Below, piece after piece: positions 57,916-64,000 of a DNA stretch of 64,000 nt. The notes under the pieces were generated by a model that was not told where the DNA came from, ran no database searches, and was given only the letters and a program-made list of their open reading frames with translations. Made by a program: the position numbers and the translations under genes. The stretch is from Gammaproteobacteria bacterium UBA2679 (GTDB lineage: Bacteria > Pseudomonadota > Gammaproteobacteria > Pseudomonadales > Oleiphilaceae). Within the stretch, counting starts at the first letter, position 1; each line of letters starts with the position of its first letter. Location: contig DEMD01000016.1 of NCBI GenBank assembly GCA_002354735.1, positions 225,049 to 289,048 of the forward strand, given 5' to 3'.

Positions 57916-58425
57916 TTAAATCCCGGTCTGACGCTCCTTGATTTCTGCAAGTGTCTTGCAGTCGATGCATTGCGTGGCAGTTGGCCGCGCTTCAAGACGG
58001 CGAATACCAATCTCCACGCCGCAGCTTTCGCAGAAGCCGTAGTCATCGCGATCAATATTATCGAGCGTCTTGTCGATCTTCTTGATCAGCTTGCGCTCAC
58101 GGTCCCGTGTACGCAGCTCGAGACTGAACTCTTCTTCCTGCGTGGCTCGGTCGCTTGGATCAGCATAGTTGGCCGCGTCTTCCTGCATATGATGCATGGT
58201 GCGGTCGACCTCTTCCATGAGTTCCTGCTTCCAATTCAGCAGCATCTGGCGAAAATGCTCCAACTGGCTGGAGCTCATGTACTCTTCGCCCTTCTTTGGC
58301 TGATACGGCGTGAAGTCGGTGAAGCCTTCAGTAGCAGCCTGCTTGTTGGCCTTCTGTGTAGGCGCTTTCTTAGCGCGGGTCTTACTGGTGTCAGTGCTGT
58401 CAGTATTCTTTGCAGATGCTGGCAT
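57916..58425 (-). CDS. dksA: RNA polymerase-binding factor DksA
   Basis: A 169-residue regulator that works with ppGpp at ribosomal and stress promoters. A lysine- and threonine-rich N-terminal tail precedes the coiled coil with the tip residues DPSDRAT. A C4 zinc finger is formed by CESCG and CIDC. The ATG at 58425 has GAGG seven bases upstream; the longer frame to 58491 is not supported. The stop is directly followed by gluQ. Confidence 0.95.
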   Translation of the reverse strand: MPASAKNTDSTDTSKTRAKKAPTQKANKQAATEGFTDFTPYQPKKGEEYMSSSQLEHFRQMLLNWKQELMEEVDRTMHHMQEDAANYADPSDRATQEEEFSLELRTRDRERKLIKKIDKTLDNIDRDDYGFCESCGVEIGIRRLEARPTATQCIDCKTLAEIKERQTGI

Positions 58426-58614
58426 AAACTGCCTCACTAGATGCTGTGACCAAAAATAGCTGTGTACAGTACCCAAGGTATTGAGGTTCATCTCCCCAAT
58501 CAGAGCCTATGTCTGCGTAGGAGAGCCTCATCCACCGGATTCAGGGGGCGCAAAATACCAGAAATCCCCCCGGGGGCCAACTGTTGTTACGTCGTGTACG
58601 TGCGACCAATCACT

Positions 58615-60186
58615 TTAGTCTAAGTCGAGGTGACTAGCCAATCGCTTCGCAAGGCAGTCGATTTCAAGCAGCTGATCACTGCACACGCTTATAACCGTCG
58701 GCTGCTCAGCGTCATTAAAAGGCTCAAGCGCCTTGATCTGCCGCTCCAGAATCGAAATATCCGCTTCTGCCGCATCCTGTCCTCGTGCCTTCCGGGACTC
58801 TACGCGCGCCCGAAGAATTTTTTCTTCTGCCTGGCAGGACATGATCGCGAACGGAACGCCGTTGCGTTCAGCGACCCGACGCATCTGGTCCCGCTGAACA
58901 ACTTTGAGAAAAGTAGCGTCAAGTATGACTGACCGCCCCGCTTTCAGTAAAAGATCAGCTGTGTTGGCAAGATGCGTGTAGGTCTGCTCCGTCGAGTCGG
59001 CTGCATAGATGCCTTCATTAGCGGATGACTTTGTGTTGTCCAGGGGCTTGAAGCCGTGCAGGCGTTTGCGCTCGACATCTGACCGCACGCGAATCGCCTT
59101 GAGGTGTTCAAGCAGATGTGTGCTCACGGTGGTCTTGCCAGAACCTGAAAGCCCCTGCGAAATAATCAGGAATTGCCTCGGAATGCTCATGAATCGTTCG
59201 GCGAGACGCAGGTACTGACGGGCCTTTCCGAGTTGACGCGCCCGCTCAGCTTCAGCGATTCCCTCATTCCCTGCCGTGAATAGGGCAATCTTGCAGCGAA
59301 CCATCGCGCGGTAGGACTTGTAGAAATTGAGCAGACTGACGCCTTCGAAATCGCCAGTATCTTCGAGATAGATATTCAGCACCCGGTAAGCAAGGTGATC
59401 GAGCCCACGGTCCTGCAAATCCATCAACAGAAAAGCGAGGTCATTGATCGTGTCGATCCAGCGGAAGTCCTCATTGAACTCGATGCAGTCGAACAGCGAT
59501 GGCTTGCCATCTATTATGGCAACGTTGCCCAGGTGCATATCGCCATGACATTCCCGTATGAATCCACTTTTCTTTCGCGACTCGAGCAGTGGTTTCAAAC
59601 GGTTGAACTCGCTGGCGGCCCACTGCTGGACAACCCGAAGCAAGGCCTTGTCGCCCTCGTCTACCAGCATTGGCTTAATTTGTTCGAAATTCTGCGCCAT
59701 GGGTGCGAACACCTGATCCGGCTTGCCAAAGTCGCTGTCGGCAGTGGCTATGGCACAATCATCGGCATGAAAATCAGAAATCTGATGCGCGAGCTGCTTC
59801 ATGTAGAGCGGCAGCGCTTCATCATCCGGGTCAAGTCTGTCAAGCACCGACGCCGGGTCGAACTGACGCATCTTCACCGCGTATTCGATGGCCTCGCCGG
59901 AAGTATTCATCTCCGGCGCATCTTCACTGCCACCGATAGCGACCACATTCAGGTAGACTGACTTGAGAAGTCGGCGGTTGAGTCTAAGCTCCTCTTCACA
60001 GAAGTGGCGCCGTTGTGCCAGTGTGGAAAAATCAAGGAAGCCGAAGTTCATGGGCTTTTTGATTTTGTAGACAAACTCCCCGGTCAGCAGCACCCAGGAA
60101 ATATGTGTTTCCAACAATTGAAAGTTGGCAACCGGATGATCGTATAATTCCGGATTCTGTAGCGCCTTGACCAGTGCTTCGCTCAT
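58615..60186 (-). CDS. Two-domain kinase: APH-like domain fused to an AAA_33 P-loop domain
   Basis: A 523-residue protein. The N-terminal half is an aminoglycoside-phosphotransferase-like kinase with the catalytic loop ECHGDMHLGN and the metal motif LFDCIEFN. The C-terminal half has a P-loop SGSGKTTVS near residue 345, as in small-molecule kinases. The pair is common in proteobacteria next to mrcB, but its substrate is unknown. It diverges from mrcB, 119 bases apart. Confidence 0.85.
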   Translation of the reverse strand: MSEALVKALQNPELYDHPVANFQLLETHISWVLLTGEFVYKIKKPMNFGFLDFSTLAQRRHFCEEELRLNRRLLKSVYLNVVAIGGSEDAPEMNTSGEAIEYAVKMRQFDPASVLDRLDPDDEALPLYMKQLAHQISDFHADDCAIATADSDFGKPDQVFAPMAQNFEQIKPMLVDEGDKALLRVVQQWAASEFNRLKPLLESRKKSGFIRECHGDMHLGNVAIIDGKPSLFDCIEFNEDFRWIDTINDLAFLLMDLQDRGLDHLAYRVLNIYLEDTGDFEGVSLLNFYKSYRAMVRCKIALFTAGNEGIAEAERARQLGKARQYLRLAERFMSIPRQFLIISQGLSGSGKTTVSTHLLEHLKAIRVRSDVERKRLHGFKPLDNTKSSANEGIYAADSTEQTYTHLANTADLLLKAGRSVILDATFLKVVQRDQMRRVAERNGVPFAIMSCQAEEKILRARVESRKARGQDAAEADISILERQIKALEPFNDAEQPTVISVCSDQLLEIDCLAKRLASHLDLD

Positions 60187-60305
60187 ATATTCTGCTTGCC
60201 CGCTGTCTTGTAAGGTTCTCGTTTGCAGCGCAGAAGAGTAAACGATCGGTCTCTGCTTGCCTACCTCCCCGCATTTACCCGTCCATCAAATGGAAAGCCT
60301 TCTCA

Positions 60306-62702
60306 ATGGCAGAACGTAGAAAAACCGGCGCCAATGGCGGTAAAAAGAAAAGCCCCAAGTCAGGTGGCAAAAAGAGTAGTGCAGTGGCCGCACGCTCATG
60401 GAAAAGGCGTGCGCTAGGGTCGCTTCTGAAACTGCTCATCGTCGCTTTCGTCGGCCTGGCCCTGTGGAGTCTATATCTGGATATCCAGGTCAGGGAACGC
60501 TTCGAAGGAAAGAAGTGGCAGATTCCCGCAGCTGTTTATGCCGCACCGCTAGAGCTCTACGCAGGGGCACAGTTATCGCTTGATGTGCTTGTCGGCGAGC
60601 TGACTGCGCTGGGTTACCGGAAAGTGAGTCGAAATCCTGCGCTTGGCCAATATAGTGCCTCTGCCAGTCGGGTGAATTTCATGCCCAGGCACTTCGACTT
60701 TCCTGATGAAGCCGTTGCTGCTGAAGGATCTGGCAGCACGGCGCCCCAGGCCCTGAGCGTGAGCTTCAGCGGCGGTTCCATTGCAGAACTTGAAACCGCT
60801 GCCGAAGGGCGTCCAGTGAGCTGGTTTAGACTGGAGCCGAGAAAAATAGCCGGGATCTATCCCAGTACCCAGGAAGAGCGCACGCTGGTGCAGCTCCGCG
60901 AAGTGCCCGATCTTCTGATCCAAGCCTTGCTCGCAGTAGAAGATCGCGACTTTCGCGACCATCATGGCGTAGCGCCACTCTCAATTGCCCGCGCGATGCT
61001 GGCTAATCTCTCCGCAGGTAAGGTGGTTCAGGGCGGCAGCACGCTTACGCAGCAGCTGGTGAAGAACTTTTATCTCAGCAGCGATCGTACCCTGACGCGC
61101 AAGCTCAACGAAGCGCTTATGGCGCTGCTACTCGAGCTTCACTACAGTAAGGACGATATACTCGAAACCTACATTAATGAGATTTTTCTGGGTCAGCAGG
61201 GCGCCTACTCGATCCATGGCTTTGCTACCGCCAGTCGGTTCTATTTCGCTCAACCACTCAATGAGCTGCAGCCACATCAGTTGGCGCTGCTGGTAGGCCT
61301 TGTCAAAGGCGCATCCTATTACAATCCTCGGCGTAGTCCCGCGAGGGCGAAGCAGCGCCGGGACCTCGTGCTGAAAGTACTGGCGGATCAGGGACTCCTG
61401 TCTCAAGCCGAACTCGTGAAATGGCAGGGCATGCCCCTGGGCGTACGCAAAGAGCCAGGGCGGATCACCAGTGCTTTTCCTGCATTCGTTGATCTGGTCA
61501 GGCAACAGCTGAACGAGGAGTACCCAGAGGAGGTGCTGCAGAGCGAGGGGCTCAGAATCTTTACCACGCTCCGCCCTGAAGTGCAGCAATCCGCTCAGAA
61601 CGCACTCAGCTCGACCATCAAGCAAAAGTCGGCAGCGTTAAAACAGCCGGCGCTTCAGGGCGCCGTAATCGTCACGGATAAGAATAGCGGTGAAATCGTG
61701 GCGCTTACCGGTGATCGTTCTGCTGAGGCTATTGGCTTCAATAGGGCGCTGCAGGCCGAGCGTCAGGTTGGCTCGCTGCTGAAGCCTTTTGTTGCACTGA
61801 CAGCGCTTGAACAACAGCCCACGCTGTCTTTGGCCAGTCGCGTCAAGGATGAGGCCATTACGTTGCGCTTCAAGGATGATTCCACCTGGACGCCGGCCAA
61901 TTTCGATTCCAAGAGTCATGGTGAAGTTCTGCTACGCGAGGCATTCGTTCATTCGTACAATCAGGCCTTTGTGCACCTTGGTTTGAACGTGGGGCTTAAA
62001 CCCATCATCGAGACACTTCAGCGTTTTGGCGCCAAGAGAAAGATGAACGCCTACCCGAGCCTTATCCTCGGAGCGGTGAATATGACGCCACTCGAACTGA
62101 CACAGATGTATCAGAATCTTGCCTCAGGGGGCTTCTCCACACCCATGAGGAGTATTCGTATCGTTACTGACAGCGATAACAAGGTGCGCTCACGATATCC
62201 TTATCAGGCAACCCGGCTGGTGGAGGATGAAGTTGCCTACATCATCCAGTATGCCATGATCGATGTCGTTCGCTCGGGAACAGGTCGTTCCGTGTACTCG
62301 GCCTTTCCGGACGATTATCAGGTGGCCGGCAAGACCGGCACGACCAACGATCTGCGGGACAGCTGGTACGTTGGTTTCAACGGCGACTATCTTGCTACCG
62401 TGTGGATGGGCAACGATAACAACAGTAGTACCGGTCTGACCGGCTCTTCGGGCGCACTTCAAGTGTGGAAGACGCTCTACAAGGACCTGCCACTGACCTC
62501 GCTCATGCCTACGAAACCGGATACGGTGGAGTGGCACTGGATCAGTCCTGATGGCAAACTCAGTGCCGAGCGTTGCGCGGACAGCATTCCGCTGCCCTTC
62601 CGTGCCCAGTCTGTGCCTGTAGAAGAGGCCGATTGTGGCGACATGGGTGATGCGATAAACCGATTCTGGCGACGGCTCGTTTCTCCACTTACCGATGAGT
62701 AA
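60306..62702 (+). CDS. mrcB: Penicillin-binding protein 1B
   Basis: A 798-residue bifunctional peptidoglycan synthase. After a very basic cytoplasmic tail comes one membrane segment (about residues 35-60). A UB2H-like domain is followed by the GT51 glycosyltransferase with EDRDFRDHHG and QGGSTLTQQLVKN, and a transpeptidase with SLLK, SYN and KTGTTND motifs. The ATG at 60306 (GGAAAG upstream) is the first one giving a normal basic tail. Confidence 0.95.
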   Translation: MAERRKTGANGGKKKSPKSGGKKSSAVAARSWKRRALGSLLKLLIVAFVGLALWSLYLDIQVRERFEGKKWQIPAAVYAAPLELYAGAQLSLDVLVGELTALGYRKVSRNPALGQYSASASRVNFMPRHFDFPDEAVAAEGSGSTAPQALSVSFSGGSIAELETAAEGRPVSWFRLEPRKIAGIYPSTQEERTLVQLREVPDLLIQALLAVEDRDFRDHHGVAPLSIARAMLANLSAGKVVQGGSTLTQQLVKNFYLSSDRTLTRKLNEALMALLLELHYSKDDILETYINEIFLGQQGAYSIHGFATASRFYFAQPLNELQPHQLALLVGLVKGASYYNPRRSPARAKQRRDLVLKVLADQGLLSQAELVKWQGMPLGVRKEPGRITSAFPAFVDLVRQQLNEEYPEEVLQSEGLRIFTTLRPEVQQSAQNALSSTIKQKSAALKQPALQGAVIVTDKNSGEIVALTGDRSAEAIGFNRALQAERQVGSLLKPFVALTALEQQPTLSLASRVKDEAITLRFKDDSTWTPANFDSKSHGEVLLREAFVHSYNQAFVHLGLNVGLKPIIETLQRFGAKRKMNAYPSLILGAVNMTPLELTQMYQNLASGGFSTPMRSIRIVTDSDNKVRSRYPYQATRLVEDEVAYIIQYAMIDVVRSGTGRSVYSAFPDDYQVAGKTGTTNDLRDSWYVGFNGDYLATVWMGNDNNSSTGLTGSSGALQVWKTLYKDLPLTSLMPTKPDTVEWHWISPDGKLSAERCADSIPLPFRAQSVPVEEADCGDMGDAINRFWRRLVSPLTDE

Positions 62703-62711
62703 AAAGTATTC

Positions 62712-63266
62712 ATGAACTTCCAGCATTCAGAAATAATCAGTGATATCGCCGCCAAACCATGTGGGCTTATCAAATCGGCTGGCGTTGTGAGTCTGTTGTT
62801 TGTGGTAGCGCTCTCAGGCTGCACCTCGTTCCAGGAAACCTATGGGCGGAAGCCACCTGTGGTAACGGCGCCAGCGCCACAGCCTGGTATCGAGCAGCCT
62901 TCCGATCGAGCGCCTGCCACTGCAGATAAGCCCGAGGTCCGGCAATCGGAGGAACCTCGCCGTTCGAGACCGAGCGTGCAGGTCGCCAGAGCAGAACCCT
63001 TACCGGCGGCCAATCATTTCATTCAGCAGGCGCGGACAGCCTCAGATCAGGGCGATTATGCCCAGGCACTTTCGCTTCTCGAACGCGCACGTCGAATATC
63101 CCCGGGTGCCGGTGAGGTCTATCTCGAAATCGCAGAAGTGCATATGAACATGGGCGACACCGCCCAGGCCAAGCAGTTTTGCTACAAGGCCCAGTCGCTG
63201 TCGGGAGATGATGCCGAATTCAAGGAGCGAATCCGGCGTGTGCTCAATCAGATAGGTTCTGCATAG
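62712..63266 (+). CDS. TPR-containing lipoprotein
   Basis: A 184-residue protein with a long N-terminal signal ending in the lipobox LSGC (Cys near 37). A proline-rich linker and a TPR unit follow ([22 protein letters not shown] ... [16 protein letters not shown]). It begins nine bases after mrcB, so it may help regulate PBP1B in the periplasm. The function is inferred from context. It overlaps the convergent hemL 3' end by 23 bases. Confidence 0.8.
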   Translation: MNFQHSEIISDIAAKPCGLIKSAGVVSLLFVVALSGCTSFQETYGRKPPVVTAPAPQPGIEQPSDRAPATADKPEVRQSEEPRRSRPSVQVARAEPLPAANHFIQQARTASDQGDYAQALSLLERARRISPGAGEVYLEIAEVHMNMGDTAQAKQFCYKAQSLSGDDAEFKERIRRVLNQIGSA

Positions 63267-64000
63267 CCTTCTCTGCTGCAGCGATGGTTTCCTCGATGTC
63301 CTCGTCGCTGTGCGCAGCCGAAAGAAAGCCTGCCTCGAAGCAGGACGGCGCCAGGTATATGCCCGAATCCAGCATGCTGTGGAAGAACTTCCTGAAACGC
63401 GGCAGATCACTCTGGACGACTTGGGAAAAGCTGGTTACAGGCTTCGCCGCGTTGAAGAAGAAACCGAACATCCCGCCGCGACAGTCAGTTGAAAAGTCGA
63501 TGTCGTAGCGGTCGGCGGCAGCCTGGAAGCCTTGCATGAGCTTGCGACATCCATCTTCCAGCTTCTCATAGAACCCTTCGGCTGCAAGATGCTTGATATT
63601 TGCCAGACCACAAGCCATTGCCAACGGATTGCCCGATAAGGTGCCTGCCTGGTAAACGGGGCCCAGAGGGGCCAAATGGGACATGATGTCTCTGCGGCCT
63701 CCGAACGCCCCAACTGGCAGACCACCGCCGATTACCTTACCGAGCGCCGTCAGGTCAGGCGTTATACCAAAAGCGGCTTGCGCACCGCCTCGCGCTACGC
63801 GGAACCCCGTCATCACCTCATCGAATATCAACACCGCGCCATGCTTCGTGCACTCATCTCTCAATGTTTGCAGAAAGCCGTCTACTGGCTGAATGAAATT
63901 CATGTTACCCGCGATCGGCTCGACGATAATGGCAGCGATGTCATCACCGTACTCTCCCATGGCAGCGACGACTTGCTCAGCATTATTGTATTCAAGCGTG
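63244..64000 (-). CDS. hemL: Glutamate-1-semialdehyde aminotransferase, HemL (5' end cut by window edge)
   Basis: The C-terminal 252 codons of a class III aminotransferase, open to the right edge. Seen motifs are [10 protein letters not shown], the PLP-lysine segment [14 protein letters not shown] and [12 protein letters not shown]. It converts glutamate-1-semialdehyde to 5-aminolevulinate for haem. The start lies outside the window. Its 3' end overlaps the TPR lipoprotein gene tail to tail. Confidence 0.95.
   Translation of the reverse strand, partial: TLEYNNAEQVVAAMGEYGDDIAAIIVEPIAGNMNFIQPVDGFLQTLRDECTKHGAVLIFDEVMTGFRVARGGAQAAFGITPDLTALGKVIGGGLPVGAFGGRRDIMSHLAPLGPVYQAGTLSGNPLAMACGLANIKHLAAEGFYEKLEDGCRKLMQGFQAAADRYDIDFSTDCRGGMFGFFFNAAKPVTSFSQVVQSDLPRFRKFFHSMLDSGIYLAPSCFEAGFLSAAHSDEDIEETIAAAEKAMQNLSD

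Overview
The window is chromosomal DNA from a gammaproteobacterium, most likely a member of the Pseudomonadaceae. The evidence is gene order known from pseudomonads: cbrX-cbrA-cbrB-(crcZ)-pcnB-folK-panB-panC-pgi, dksA-gluQ, rpoD-dnaG-yqeY-rpsU/tsaD, plsY/folB/folK-like, and mrcB with a TPR lipoprotein and hemL. Sugar polymer genes atypical of P. aeruginosa suggest a marine or saccharolytic relative such as Halopseudomonas; that placement is inference.

Region 1 (1-11357) is a complete maltose/maltodextrin locus. It holds a MalS-like lipoprotein alpha-amylase cut by the left edge, a divergent malEFG operon, a convergent operon of a GH13_23-type alpha-glucosidase and malK, and a MalT-type activator. 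An 18-bp element shared upstream of malE and of the alpha-glucosidase gene is the best candidate MalT operator. Region 2 (11358-15467) is aceEF (pyruvate dehydrogenase). Region 3 (15542-27144) holds a three-gene HipBST toxin-antitoxin system, a PAS/GGDEF diguanylate cyclase, a secreted S8 protease lipoprotein, a small inverted-repeat element, a MOSC protein, and an ArsR / flavin monooxygenase / BASS-like transporter cassette. Region 4 (27174-30622) is an accessory patch with AT-richer stretches: a PIN/HTH toxin-antitoxin pair, a frameshifted ATPase pseudogene, two orphan hypothetical genes, a small reading frame interrupted by one TGA, and a CAT-anticodon tRNA.

Region 5 (30866-38193) continues the carbohydrate theme: a secreted GH5_8 mannanase with a ricin-type lectin domain, a lipoprotein with a starch-binding-like domain, then zwf-glk-edd-eda. 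Together with region 1 these genes take external alpha-glucans to periplasmic maltodextrins, cytoplasmic glucose, glucose-6-phosphate and Entner-Doudoroff products, then through AceEF to acetyl-CoA. No pgl gene is present.

Region 6 (38282-64000) is core housekeeping: rpoD, dnaG, yqeY, rpsU, tsaD, plsY, folB, two folK paralogues, pgi, panBC, pcnB, the CbrAB two-component system with CbrX and the CrcZ RNA, gluQ, dksA, a two-domain kinase, mrcB, a TPR lipoprotein and hemL (cut by the right edge). CrcZ (about 51722-52071) was recognised from position, a sigma-54-like promoter, four A-rich Hfq/Crc-type motifs and a terminator. A similar A-rich motif lies just upstream of the malE ribosome-binding site, suggesting maltose uptake is under Hfq/Crc catabolite control. 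cbrX and the N-terminal half of gluQ are easy to miss: the first is very short, and the second has no ATG, GTG or TTG start.
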